Assembly: GCA_003612585.1 (NCBI GenBank)
Contig: RAZH01000002.1
Coordinates: 1 to 64,000 of the forward strand
Length of the DNA stretch: 64,000 bases
Direction of reading: 5' to 3'
From: a bacterium 1XD42-54
Lineage (GTDB): Bacteria > Bacillota > Clostridia > Lachnospirales > Lachnospiraceae
A program made the translations under genes and the position numbers. Under the pieces are notes generated by a model that searched no databases, was not told the origin of the DNA, and was given only the letters and a program-made list of their open reading frames with translations. This document shows, piece by piece, positions 55,581-64,000 of this stretch. Every line of letters begins with the position of its first letter. Position 1 is the stretch's first letter.

Positions 55581-55640
55581 AGGTAGAACGAGAAATATGA
55601 GCGGCATATGGAGGATAGCCGCAGAAAGGACGATACAGAT

Positions 55641-56723
55641 ATGGAACATAAAATAGCAGTCATTCCAGGTGACGGCATCGGACCGGAAATTGTGGCGGAG
55701 GCATGTAAGGTACTGAATGCGGCAGCTGCAAAGTTTGGCTTTTGTCTGCATTATACAGAGCTTTTAATGGGAGGCGCCTCTATTGACGTGCATGGAGTGC
55801 CGCTGACGGATGAGACGATTGAGACAGCAAAAGCAAGCGAGGCTGTGCTGATGGGGTCCATCGGCGGCGACGCAAAGACCTCACCTTGGTACAAACTGGA
55901 GCCACAGCTTCGTCCGGAGGCTGGCCTTCTGAAGATCCGTAAAGCTCTGAATTTGTTTGCAAATCTTCGTCCGGCTTATCTGTACGACGAACTGCGGGCA
56001 GCGTGTCCGCTTCGGGATGAGATTATCGGCGAAGGGTTTGACATGATGATTATGCGCGAGCTGACCGGAGGGCTTTACTTCGGCGCGAGACAGACGGTTG
56101 AAGAAAACGGCGTGCGAAAGGCAACGGACACACTGGACTACAATGAGAATGAAATTCGCCGGATTGCGGTAAAAGGTTTTGAGATTGCCAGAAAACGCCG
56201 GAAAAAGGTATGCAGTGTAGATAAGGCAAATGTTCTGGACTCCTCCAGACTTTGGAGAGCAGTTGTGGAAGAGGTTGCAGGAGATTATCCGGATGTGGAG
56301 CTGTCCCATATGCTGGTCGATAACTGTGCGATGCAGCTTGTGAGAGACCCGGCACAGTTCGATGTGATTCTGACGGAAAATATGTTTGGCGATATTCTTT
56401 CTGATGAGGCGAGCATGGTGACTGGTTCCATCGGCATGCTTTCTTCTGCATCTTTAAATGAGACAAAATTTGGGCTGTATGAGCCGAGTCACGGCTCTGC
56501 ACCAGACATTGCGGGAAAAGGCATTGCAAACCCGATCGCAACGGTGCTGTCAGCTGCGATGATGCTGCGGTATTCTCTGGATTTGGATGAGGCGGCAGAT
56601 GCGATAGAAGCTGCTGTGAAACAGGTATTAAAAGAAGGGTACCGTACCGGTGATATTATGTCTGAAGGCTGCAGGCTTGTTGGCACAAAGGAGATGGGCG
56701 ATCTGATTGCAGCACGTGTGTGA
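55641..56723 (+). CDS. leuB: 3-isopropylmalate dehydrogenase
   Basis: 360-residue NAD-dependent enzyme of leucine synthesis that oxidises and decarboxylates 3-isopropylmalate. It opens with the family start [15 protein letters not shown] and holds [61 protein letters not shown] and the nucleotide loop [20 protein letters not shown]. The frame is open to 55608, but ATG 55641 has AGAAAGGA upstream and gives the standard start. It heads leuB-ilvD-ilvB; leuA, leuC, leuD, ilvC and ilvN are not in the window. Confidence 0.97.
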   Translation: MEHKIAVIPGDGIGPEIVAEACKVLNAAAAKFGFCLHYTELLMGGASIDVHGVPLTDETIETAKASEAVLMGSIGGDAKTSPWYKLEPQLRPEAGLLKIRKALNLFANLRPAYLYDELRAACPLRDEIIGEGFDMMIMRELTGGLYFGARQTVEENGVRKATDTLDYNENEIRRIAVKGFEIARKRRKKVCSVDKANVLDSSRLWRAVVEEVAGDYPDVELSHMLVDNCAMQLVRDPAQFDVILTENMFGDILSDEASMVTGSIGMLSSASLNETKFGLYEPSHGSAPDIAGKGIANPIATVLSAAMMLRYSLDLDEAADAIEAAVKQVLKEGYRTGDIMSEGCRLVGTKEMGDLIAARV

Positions 56724-56798
56724 CAGGGACTTATAAAACTACAGAAGGAAATAAAAAGCAGCAGGATAAAGCAACACGGGTAAGAGGAGGAAAATGGT

Positions 56799-58490
56799 AT
56801 GAGAAGTGACGCAGTAAAAACAGGTATTCAACAGGCGCCGCATCGTTCTTTGTTTCATGCGCTTGGACTGACGGAAGAAGAGATGAAACGACCGCTGGTC
56901 GGAATCGTCAATTCCTATAATGAAGTAGTTCCGGGGCATATGAATCTGGACAAAATTACAGAGGCTGTAAAGATGGGTGTCGCCATGGCAGGAGGCGTGC
57001 CGCGAGAGTTTCCGGCGATTGCAGTCTGCGATGGTATTGCGATGGGACATGTCGGAATGAAATATTCTCTGGTGACGCGTGATCTGATTGCCGATTCAAC
57101 AGAGTGTATGGCAATGGCACACCAGTTTGATGCACTTGTGATGATTCCGAACTGTGATAAAAATGTGCCGGGACTTTTGATGGCAGCGGCTCGTCTCAAC
57201 ATACCGACAATTTTTGTCAGCGGCGGTCCGATGATGGCAGGTCATCTGAAAGGAAGAAAGAGGAGCCTTTCCAGCATGTTCGAGGCAGTGGGAGAGTACA
57301 CTGCCGGAAAGATGACAGCGGAAGAAGTGACCGAATACGAAGAAAAAGTCTGCCCGACCTGCGGTTCCTGCTCCGGTATGTATACGGCAAACAGCATGAA
57401 CTGCCTGACGGAAGTGCTTGGCATGGGACTTAAGGGGAACGGAACGATTCCGGCTGTTTATTCAGAGAGAATCCGCCTTGCAAAGTTGGCAGGTATGCAG
57501 GTGATGGAGCTCTGGAAAAAGAACATCCGTCCGCGCGATATCATGACAGAGAAAGCGTTTATGAACGCCCTCACCGTGGATATGGCGCTGGGATGCTCCA
57601 CAAACAGTATGCTGCATCTTCCGGCGATCGCACATGAGGCAGGTGTGGAGCTGGATGTGGACATTGCAAATGAGGTCAGTGCGCGCACGCCGAATTTGTG
57701 CCATCTGGCGCCGGCTGGTCCGACTTATATGGAGGATCTGAACGAGGCAGGCGGTGTGTATGCTGTCATGAATGAGCTGACAAAAAAAGATCTGCTGCAT
57801 CTGGACTGCATGACCGTAACCGGAAAGACTGTGGGTGAAAATATTGCAGGATGTACGAATCAGAATCCGGAGGTGATCCGTCCGGTGGAGAACCCGTACA
57901 GCGAGACCGGCGGTCTTGCGATCTTAAAGGGCAATCTTGCGCCGGATTCCGGCGTTGTAAAACGCTCTGCGGTAGTACCAGAGATGATGGTACATGAAGG
58001 ACCGGCGCGTGTCTTTGACTGTGAGGAGGATGCCATTGACGCAATTCTCGGAGGCAAGATCAAAGCAGGCGATGTGGTAGTAATCCGTTATGAGGGGCCC
58101 AAGGGCGGTCCCGGTATGAGGGAAATGCTCAATCCTACGTCTGCGATTGCAGGGATGGGACTTGGCTCAACGGTTGCGCTGATTACAGACGGCCGTTTCA
58201 GCGGCGCATCGAGAGGCGCGTCCATCGGCCACGTTTCTCCGGAAGCGGCAGTGGGTGGACCGATTGCATTGGTAGAAGAAGGAGATCTGATTCAGATTGA
58301 TATTCCGCAGTGCCGTCTGGATCTGAAAGTCAGTGAGGAAGAGCTGGAGAAGCGACGGGCGAACTGGCAGCCGAGAGAACCAAAGATCAAAACAGGCTAC
58401 CTCGCGCGGTACGCGTCACTCGTGACATCAGGAAATAAAGGTGCGGTTCTTGTGAATCCGCTTGATAAAACAGAGGGTGGTCAGGTATAG
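56799..58490 (+). CDS. ilvD: Dihydroxy-acid dehydratase
   Basis: 563-residue iron-sulfur enzyme that dehydrates dihydroxyvalerate and dihydroxymethylvalerate in valine and isoleucine synthesis. Cluster cysteines appear in [10 protein letters not shown] and [19 protein letters not shown]; the Mg and catalytic region includes [15 protein letters not shown] and [19 protein letters not shown] lies 9 bases before the ATG, and it lies 75 bases after leuB, so the two are probably co-transcribed. Length is normal. Confidence 0.97.
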   Translation: MRSDAVKTGIQQAPHRSLFHALGLTEEEMKRPLVGIVNSYNEVVPGHMNLDKITEAVKMGVAMAGGVPREFPAIAVCDGIAMGHVGMKYSLVTRDLIADSTECMAMAHQFDALVMIPNCDKNVPGLLMAAARLNIPTIFVSGGPMMAGHLKGRKRSLSSMFEAVGEYTAGKMTAEEVTEYEEKVCPTCGSCSGMYTANSMNCLTEVLGMGLKGNGTIPAVYSERIRLAKLAGMQVMELWKKNIRPRDIMTEKAFMNALTVDMALGCSTNSMLHLPAIAHEAGVELDVDIANEVSARTPNLCHLAPAGPTYMEDLNEAGGVYAVMNELTKKDLLHLDCMTVTGKTVGENIAGCTNQNPEVIRPVENPYSETGGLAILKGNLAPDSGVVKRSAVVPEMMVHEGPARVFDCEEDAIDAILGGKIKAGDVVVIRYEGPKGGPGMREMLNPTSAIAGMGLGSTVALITDGRFSGASRGASIGHVSPEAAVGGPIALVEEGDLIQIDIPQCRLDLKVSEEELEKRRANWQPREPKIKTGYLARYASLVTSGNKGAVLVNPLDKTEGGQV

Positions 58491-58559
58491 TGCTCCTGTA
58501 CTCTCAGGATAAAAAAACGGCAGAAAGAAAAGACACTGTAAAGAGAAAGGGTTTTTAAT

Positions 58560-60233
58560 ATGAAGTTAAACGGTTCAGAAATTGTCATCGAGTGCCTGAA
58601 GGAGCAGGGCGTGGATACGGTGTTCGGATATCCGGGCGGAGCGATCCTGAATATTTATGACGAACTTTATAAACACAGCCATGAGATCCGCCATGTGCTG
58701 ACCTCCCATGAGCAGGGAGCCTCTCACGCAGCGGACGGGTATGCGCGTTCGACCGGAAAGGTCGGCGTGTGTATGGCTACCTCCGGTCCTGGAGCAACGA
58801 ATCTGGTGACTGGAATTGCGACTGCCTATATGGATTCCGTTCCGGTTGTGGCGATTACGGCAAATGTCGGCGTTTCGCTTCTCGGCAGAGACAGTTTTCA
58901 GGAAATTGATATCAGCGGTGTTACGATGCCGATCACAAAGCATAACTTTATTGTAAAGGATGTAACAAAGCTTGCAGATACGATTCGATGGGCCTTCCAC
59001 ATTGCGCAGGATGGCCGTCCGGGACCGGTCCTGATTGATATTCCGAAGGATGTAACGGCAGCGGTGACGGAGTATGAACCAAAGAAACCGGAGCCTGTAG
59101 TAAGAAGCACGGAATTTATCAAAGATTCAGACCTGGAAGAGGCAGTAAAGCTGATTCATAAGAGCAAAAAGCCGTTTATTTTAGTCGGCGGCGGCGCCGT
59201 AATTTCCGGTGCGCAGGAGGAACTGAAAGAGTTTGCAGAAAAGGTGCACGCTCCGGTGGCAGATTCGCTGATGGGAAAAGGCGCTTACGATGGAAACAGC
59301 GAACTCTATACAGGAATGCTGGGGATGCATGGTACGAAAGCAGCCAATCTCGGCGTGACGCAGTGTGACCTTCTGATTACGGTGGGCGCCCGGTTCAGCG
59401 ACCGTGTAGTAGGGCAGGCAAAAGCCTTTGCAAAGCGTGCAAAGATTATCCAGATAGACGTCGATGCAGCTGAGATCAACAAAAACATTATGGTAGACGC
59501 TGCGGTGATCGGCGACGTGAAGGAGGTTCTGAAGCGCCTGAATGAGCGCATTGAGGAACACCGCCACGATGAGTGGGACGCGGCAGTGAAAGAGCTGAAA
59601 GAAAAATATCCGCTGAAATACAATACAGAAGGCTTGAGCGGCCCGTATGTGGTGGAAGAGGTTTACCGTCAGACAAAAGGCGATGCGATCATTGTCACAG
59701 AGGTAGGGCAGCATCAGATGTGGGCAGCTCAGTATTACAAATATTCAAAACCGCGGACACTTTTGACATCCGGCGGACTTGGCACGATGGGGTACGGCCT
59801 TGGGGCAGCGCTTGGCGCAAAGATGGGAAACCCGGACAAAACCGTAATCAACATCGCAGGAGACGGATGTTTCCGTATGAATATGAACGAAATTGCAACA
59901 GCAGCGCGTTACAATATTCCGATTGTACAGGTAGTCATCAACAACCATGTTCTGGGAATGGTGCGTCAGTGGCAGACATTGTTTTATGAGAAGCGTTATG
60001 CAGCTACGGTGCTGGATGATAAGGTGGATTTTGTGAAACTGGCAGAAGCACTCGGAGCAACTGGAATCCGTGTGACGAAGAAAGAAGAGTTGGCGCCTGC
60101 GCTGGAAAAAGCGCTCTCACTTGGAAAGCCGGTGGTTGTAGACTGCGTGATTGACTGTGATGACAAGGTATTCCCGATGGTAGCGGCAGGCAAGCCGATT
60201 GATACTGTGTTTGATCAGGATGATCTGGATTAA
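58560..60233 (+). CDS. ilvB: Acetolactate synthase large subunit
   Basis: 557-residue thiamine diphosphate enzyme that condenses pyruvate in branched-chain amino acid synthesis. The N-terminal FGYPGGAILNIYDEL and catalytic Glu in TSHEQGASHAADGYAR are followed by ATSGPGATNLVTGIATAYMD. The FAD-associated mid domain and the C-terminal ThDP/Mg site GDGCFRMNMNEIATAARYN-IP are present. The anabolic form normally needs a small subunit, IlvN, which is not adjacent here. A catabolic AlsS is less likely given the ilvD/leuB context. AAAGG precedes the ATG, 69 bases after ilvD. Confidence 0.95.
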   Translation: MKLNGSEIVIECLKEQGVDTVFGYPGGAILNIYDELYKHSHEIRHVLTSHEQGASHAADGYARSTGKVGVCMATSGPGATNLVTGIATAYMDSVPVVAITANVGVSLLGRDSFQEIDISGVTMPITKHNFIVKDVTKLADTIRWAFHIAQDGRPGPVLIDIPKDVTAAVTEYEPKKPEPVVRSTEFIKDSDLEEAVKLIHKSKKPFILVGGGAVISGAQEELKEFAEKVHAPVADSLMGKGAYDGNSELYTGMLGMHGTKAANLGVTQCDLLITVGARFSDRVVGQAKAFAKRAKIIQIDVDAAEINKNIMVDAAVIGDVKEVLKRLNERIEEHRHDEWDAAVKELKEKYPLKYNTEGLSGPYVVEEVYRQTKGDAIIVTEVGQHQMWAAQYYKYSKPRTLLTSGGLGTMGYGLGAALGAKMGNPDKTVINIAGDGCFRMNMNEIATAARYNIPIVQVVINNHVLGMVRQWQTLFYEKRYAATVLDDKVDFVKLAEALGATGIRVTKKEELAPALEKALSLGKPVVVDCVIDCDDKVFPMVAAGKPIDTVFDQDDLD

Positions 60234-60338
60234 GAAATCTGTTAAAAATGCGTAATTGCAAATATCAGGAAAAAGCTGAATTATGACAGCATATTGATAT
60301 TTTTATAAAGAGGCAATGAGAAAGAGGAGGATGAAAAA

Positions 60339-61421
60339 ATGAGCAGAATTTACAATTTTTCAGCAGGTCCGGCGGTGCTGCCGGAATCTGTGCTTCGGGA
60401 AGCACAGGAGGAAATGATGGATTACCGTGGTTGCGGGATGTCTGTGATGGAGATGAGCCATCGTTCCAAGGTATTTGACGATTTGATTCAGGAGACGGAG
60501 GCAGATCTGCGCGATATTATGCAGATTCCGGACAATTATAAAGTATTGTTTTTGCAGGGCGGCGCAAGCCTTCAGTTTTCGATGATTCCGATGAATCTGA
60601 TGAAAAACCGTGTGGCAGATTATATTGTGACTGGCCAGTGGGCAAAGAAGGCATGGCAGGAGGCACAGAAATATGGCCAGGCGAATGCGATTGCATCCAG
60701 CGAGGACAAAACGTTCTCCTATATTCCGGATTGCAGCGATCTTCCGGTCAGCGAGAATGCAGATTATGTATATATCTGTGAAAATAATACAATTTACGGT
60801 ACAAAGTTCAAAAAGCTTCCGAATACAAAGGGAAAACTGCTTGTTTCAGACGTATCTTCCTGTTTCCTTTCTGAGCCGGTAAACGTATCAGACTATGGAA
60901 TTATTTACGGCGGCGTTCAGAAGAACATCGGTCCGGCAGGTATGGTGATCTCGATTGTCAGAGAAGATTTGATTACGGACGATGTCCTGGATTTCACGCC
61001 GACCATGATGAAGTTTAAGACACATGCAGACGCAGGCTCCATGTATAATACACCGAACTGCTACTGCATTTATATGTGTGGCAAAGTGTTCAAGTGGATT
61101 CGCGAAACCGGCGGTTTGCAGGCCATGAAGGAGCGCAATGAGGCAAAGGCAAAAGTACTCTATGATTTCCTGGATGCCAGCCATATGTTCAGCGGTACGG
61201 TTGTAAAAGAGGATCGTTCTCTGATGAATGTTCCGTTTGTAACAGGAAACAAGGAACTGGATGCCAAGTTTGTAAAAGAAGCTGAGGCAGCAGGCTTTGT
61301 GAATCTGAAAGGTCATCGCAGCGTAGGCGGAATGCGTGCGAGTATTTATAATGCGATGCCTGCTGAGGGTGTGGATGCCCTGGTTGCATTTATGAAGAAA
61401 TTTGAAGAGGTGAATGGCTGA
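60339..61421 (+). CDS. serC: Phosphoserine aminotransferase
   Basis: 360-residue pyridoxal phosphate enzyme of the serine pathway, converting 3-phosphohydroxypyruvate to phosphoserine. It begins with the family motif IYNFSAGPAVLPESVL and has GCGMSVMEMSHRSK, LFLQGGASLQFSM, the cofactor lysine in YGGVQKNIGPAG and a late VGGMRASIYNAMP. AGGAGGATG lies just upstream of the ATG. Its stop overlaps the serA start by one base (TGATG), so the two are translationally coupled. Confidence 0.97.
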   Translation: MSRIYNFSAGPAVLPESVLREAQEEMMDYRGCGMSVMEMSHRSKVFDDLIQETEADLRDIMQIPDNYKVLFLQGGASLQFSMIPMNLMKNRVADYIVTGQWAKKAWQEAQKYGQANAIASSEDKTFSYIPDCSDLPVSENADYVYICENNTIYGTKFKKLPNTKGKLLVSDVSSCFLSEPVNVSDYGIIYGGVQKNIGPAGMVISIVREDLITDDVLDFTPTMMKFKTHADAGSMYNTPNCYCIYMCGKVFKWIRETGGLQAMKERNEAKAKVLYDFLDASHMFSGTVVKEDRSLMNVPFVTGNKELDAKFVKEAEAAGFVNLKGHRSVGGMRASIYNAMPAEGVDALVAFMKKFEEVNG

Positions 61422-62578
61422 TGTACAAATACGCCTGTCTGAATCAGATTTCACAAGTAGGTCTGGATCGTTTCACAGATCAATACATACAGGTAGAAGA
61501 GATCAAAGATGCAGACGCCGTACTGGTGCGCAGTGCAAAGCTGCATGATATGGAATTTCCGGATTCTCTGCAGGCAATAGCCCGTGCAGGGGCCGGAGTA
61601 AACAACATTCCGCTGGAACGCTGTGCAGAGCAGGGAATCGTTGTATTCAATACACCGGGAGCAAATGCAAATGGCGTCAAAGAGCTTGTATTTGCGGGCA
61701 TGCTGATGGCTGCGCGGGACATTATCGGAGGCGCCAACTGGGTGCAGAGCCAGGTTGGAAACGCTGAGATTGCGGCAGCCACTGAGAAGGAAAAAAAGCG
61801 TTTTGCAGGGAGCGAATTACAGGATAAAAAGCTCGGAATCATTGGTCTGGGTGCAATCGGCGTGCAGGTAGCGAACGCTGCGACACACCTTGGCATGCAG
61901 GTATACGGTTATGATCCCTATATTTCTGTGGATGCAGCCTGGAATCTCTCAAGGAGCATCAAGCATATCAACTCCGTGGAACAGATTTATGAGGAGTGTG
62001 ATTACATTACAATTCATGTGCCGTTGCTGGATTCCACAAGAAAGATGATTGGCCGCGATGCGATTGCCAAAATGAAAAAGAATGCGGTAATTTTAAATTT
62101 TGCACGGGATCTGCTTGTGGATGAGGAAGCTGTGATTGAAGCAATTGAGGCCGGGAAGATCCACCGCTATGTTTCTGATTTTCCGAATCCGGTGACGATC
62201 GGGAAAAAGGGTGTGATTCTCACACCGCATCTTGGAGCGTCTACTGCGGAGTCCGAGGATAATTGTGCAGTTATGGCCGTGAAGGAGCTCAAAAATTTCC
62301 TGGAAAACGGAAATATCCGTAACTCTGTGAATTATCCGAACTGTGATCTTGGCGCCTGCAATGCTGAAGCACGCGTTGCAATTTATCACAAAAATATGAA
62401 AAAAATGATCGGGCGGTTTGCAGACATTCTGGCAGATACGAATATTAAAAATATGAGTAATACAAGCAAAGGCGATTATGCCTATACGCTGGTTGATCTG
62501 GACACCCAGGTGGAGCCGGATGTGATCGAGCAGCTTCGCGCGACAGAAGGCGTTGTGAAAGTGCGTGTGATTAAATAA
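61421..62578 (+). CDS. serA: D-3-phosphoglycerate dehydrogenase
   Basis: 385-residue NAD-dependent first enzyme of serine synthesis. The nucleotide loop is GLGAIGVQVANAA around residue 143, the catalytic Arg lies in LNFARDLLVDEEAV and the catalytic His in LTPHLGASTAESEDN. A C-terminal ACT-like domain (YAYTLVDLDTQVEPDVIEQL) of about 70 residues suggests amino-acid feedback control. It overlaps serC. A hairpin terminator lies 14 bases after the stop and may limit read-through to the DUF1015 gene. Confidence 0.95.
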   Translation: MYKYACLNQISQVGLDRFTDQYIQVEEIKDADAVLVRSAKLHDMEFPDSLQAIARAGAGVNNIPLERCAEQGIVVFNTPGANANGVKELVFAGMLMAARDIIGGANWVQSQVGNAEIAAATEKEKKRFAGSELQDKKLGIIGLGAIGVQVANAATHLGMQVYGYDPYISVDAAWNLSRSIKHINSVEQIYEECDYITIHVPLLDSTRKMIGRDAIAKMKKNAVILNFARDLLVDEEAVIEAIEAGKIHRYVSDFPNPVTIGKKGVILTPHLGASTAESEDNCAVMAVKELKNFLENGNIRNSVNYPNCDLGACNAEARVAIYHKNMKKMIGRFADILADTNIKNMSNTSKGDYAYTLVDLDTQVEPDVIEQLRATEGVVKVRVIK

Positions 62579-62592
62579 CAGGTGCAAAGGAA

Positions 62593-62625
62593 GGAGCTGT
62601 TTTGCAACAGCTCCGGATATTTTTT
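62593..62625 (+). terminator. Hairpin between serA and the DUF1015 gene
   Basis: GGAGCTGTT (62593-62601), 4-base loop, AACAGCTCC (62606-62614), followed by a T run. It contains GTTGCAAAA on the opposite strand, shared with the hairpins at 36386 and 43128. Confidence 0.75.
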
Positions 62626-62663
62626 CGGGAAATGAGAGAACTGAAAGAAGAAAGGAAAAGAAC

Positions 62664-63917
62664 ATGGCAGATATCAAACCGTTTCAGGGACTTTGTCCAG
62701 CAGATGCGTATGTATCACGAGTAGCAGCGCTTCCGTATGATGTATACAGCCGCGAAGAGGCGTATGTACAGGCAGCAAAAGACCGCCTTTCATTTTTGAA
62801 TATTGACCGTCCGGAGACACAGTTTGCGCCGGATGCGGATATGTATGCGCCGGAAGTGTATGAGAAAGCAGGCAGTATGCTTCAGGAGCAGATCAGGAAT
62901 GGAGTTTTTGTGCAGGAGGGGCAGGAGGTCTACTATCTTTATGAGCTGACGATGGACGGCCGTGCGCAGACCGGACTGGTGGCCTGCGCTTCTATTGATG
63001 ATTATATCGGCAATGTGATCAAAAAACACGAGAATACGAGAGCAGAAAAGGAGGCAGACCGCATCCGTCACGTGGATGTGTGCAGCGCACAGACTGGACC
63101 AATTTTTCTTGCTTATCGAAAAAATAAGATAATTCAGGCCGTGACCGAAACCAAAAAGGAGGAAGCTCCTGTTTTTGATTTTGTTTCAGAAGATGGAATA
63201 CGGCACAGGGGCTGGAAGATTGAGGATACACAGAGTATCGCGCAGATACGTGCGGCTTTTGCCGGGATTTCTGAGGTGTATATTGCAGACGGGCATCACC
63301 GGGCGGCATCTGCGGTCCGTGTCGGTCTGAAGCGGCGTGAGCAGCATCCGGGCTACAGCGGAAGCGAGGAGTTTAATTATTTTCTCTCTATTCTGTTTCC
63401 GGATGAAGAGCTGATGATTATGGACTATAACCGTGTAGTCAAAGATCTGAATGGTTTGTCCGAGCAGGAGTTCCTCAATAAAATTTCAGAAAAATGTACA
63501 GTCCGCAGCCTTGCGGCGGATGATTCCGCAAAAGAAACAAAGCCGGAAGAAAAGGGTGAGCTGATGATGTACCTCGGAGATACTTGGTATTATCTGACGA
63601 TCCGGGAAGAATACCGCAGTGCGGACCCGGTGGAGGGACTGGATGTATCAATTTTGCAAAAAGAGGTACTGGGCCCTATCCTTGGAATCGGAGACCCGCG
63701 GGTTGATGAAAGGATTGATTTTGTCGGAGGCATTCGCGGGTATGGGGAGCTTGAGCGAAGAGTACACTCGGACTGTGCCGTAGCATTTGCAATGTATCCG
63801 ACTGCTATTTCAGAACTGTTTGCAGTGGCAGATGCAGGGCTTTTGATGCCGCCGAAGTCAACCTGGTTTGAGCCGAAGCTTCGGAGTGGCCTGTTTATCC
63901 ATGAAATAGAAAAATGA
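62664..63917 (+). CDS. DUF1015 protein, serine-operon associated
   Basis: 417 residues, with the DUF1015 start FQGLCPADAYVSRVAALPYDVY and the conserved YIADGHHRAASAVRVG motif near 210. The DGHHRA segment resembles the ParB/Srx fold, in which the archaeal free serine kinase SerK is found; DUF1015 genes recur beside serA and serC in Clostridia. A role in phosphoserine or serine metabolism is thus inferred, not shown. No serB is present in the window. A ribosome binding site AAAGGAAAAG precedes the ATG, and a terminator follows. It lies behind a hairpin that separates it from serA. Confidence 0.85.
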   Translation: MADIKPFQGLCPADAYVSRVAALPYDVYSREEAYVQAAKDRLSFLNIDRPETQFAPDADMYAPEVYEKAGSMLQEQIRNGVFVQEGQEVYYLYELTMDGRAQTGLVACASIDDYIGNVIKKHENTRAEKEADRIRHVDVCSAQTGPIFLAYRKNKIIQAVTETKKEEAPVFDFVSEDGIRHRGWKIEDTQSIAQIRAAFAGISEVYIADGHHRAASAVRVGLKRREQHPGYSGSEEFNYFLSILFPDEELMIMDYNRVVKDLNGLSEQEFLNKISEKCTVRSLAADDSAKETKPEEKGELMMYLGDTWYYLTIREEYRSADPVEGLDVSILQKEVLGPILGIGDPRVDERIDFVGGIRGYGELERRVHSDCAVAFAMYPTAISELFAVADAGLLMPPKSTWFEPKLRSGLFIHEIEK

Positions 63918-63938
63918 AAATAAAAAATGAAAATAGAG

Positions 63939-63969
63939 AAGAGCTGGGCAGGAGTCCAGCTCTTTTTTT
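63939..63969 (+). terminator. Terminator of the serine cluster
   Basis: AAGAGCTGG (63939-63947) pairs with CCAGCTCTT (63956-63964), followed by seven T. Confidence 0.93.
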
Positions 63970-64000
63970 GTGTGAAAGTTGTGCGTGAAATAGAAAATAT

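Noticed and set aside
55526-55640. T-box or leucine leader upstream of leuB
   Set aside because: Leader is only about 55 bases after the promoter, without a T-box motif or a run of Leu codons.
55396-55656. 86-codon frame after yajC containing FSEIK repeats
   Set aside because: Produced by the 15-bp tandem repeats and crosses a terminator; no ribosome binding site.
1-64000. tRNA or rRNA genes
   Set aside because: No cloverleaf with a CCA-like end or rRNA-like sequence was recognised by eye in the intergenic regions; a tRNA scan was not possible.

Overview
The window looks like a chromosomal segment of a gut-type Lachnospiraceae (Clostridia) bacterium. The reasons are the strong GGAGG-type ribosome binding sites, the Clostridia-style leuB-ilvD-ilvB and serC-serA-DUF1015 order, a KTGD-type cell-wall surface protein, a double-module acyl-CoA dehydratase activase, and a fragment that resembles Tn1549-type conjugative elements. 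The species cannot be named from the sequence alone. Region 1 (1 to about 7.86 kb) is visibly more A+T-rich and looks acquired. It holds the 5' end of a probable IS3-type transposase, a complete phosphate operon (pstS-pstC-pstA-pstB-phoU-phoB-phoR) behind a candidate Pho box, a lone winged-helix regulator that seems to start at AUU, a hairpin-rich leader, and the truncated start of a Tn1549-type sigma-like gene fused to unrelated sequence. Region 2 (8 to 14.3 kb) has aspartase on the minus strand, an AraC-type remnant, a soluble hybrid sensor kinase and a secreted nucleoside hydrolase. Region 3 (14.5 to 36.4 kb) is one open reading frame of about 7,285 residues: a giant secreted surface protein with a signal peptide, thousands of residues of beta-rich adhesin-like sequence, two Thr/Glu low-complexity stalks, eleven SdrD_B-like repeats and a C-terminal KTGD-TM-KRKR anchor. 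Region 4 (36.5 to 39.5 kb) is a zinc/cadmium defence pair on the minus strand, a P-type ATPase with a His/Cys repeat tail and an SmtB/CzrA-type repressor, with a good operator at the ATPase promoter. Region 5 (39.5 to 49 kb) is a carbohydrate-type uptake and catabolism cluster: SorC-family regulator, UlaG-like metallo-lactonase, periplasmic-type binding protein, double ATPase, two different permeases, a propeller-like protein of unknown role and an M20 amidohydrolase. Its layout recalls Lsr (AI-2) operons but lacks the Lsr enzymes, so its substrate is open. A 99-bp element with 15-bp inverted ends sits between the binding protein and the ATPase. Region 6 (49 to 64 kb) is core metabolism: a 1,409-residue acyl-CoA dehydratase activase-type protein on the minus strand whose ribosome binding site is separated from the AUG by a hairpin, tgt and yajC, then leuB, ilvD, ilvB (branched-chain amino acids) and serC, serA and a DUF1015 protein (serine). 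All function calls rest on motif recognition by eye; no database search was run.
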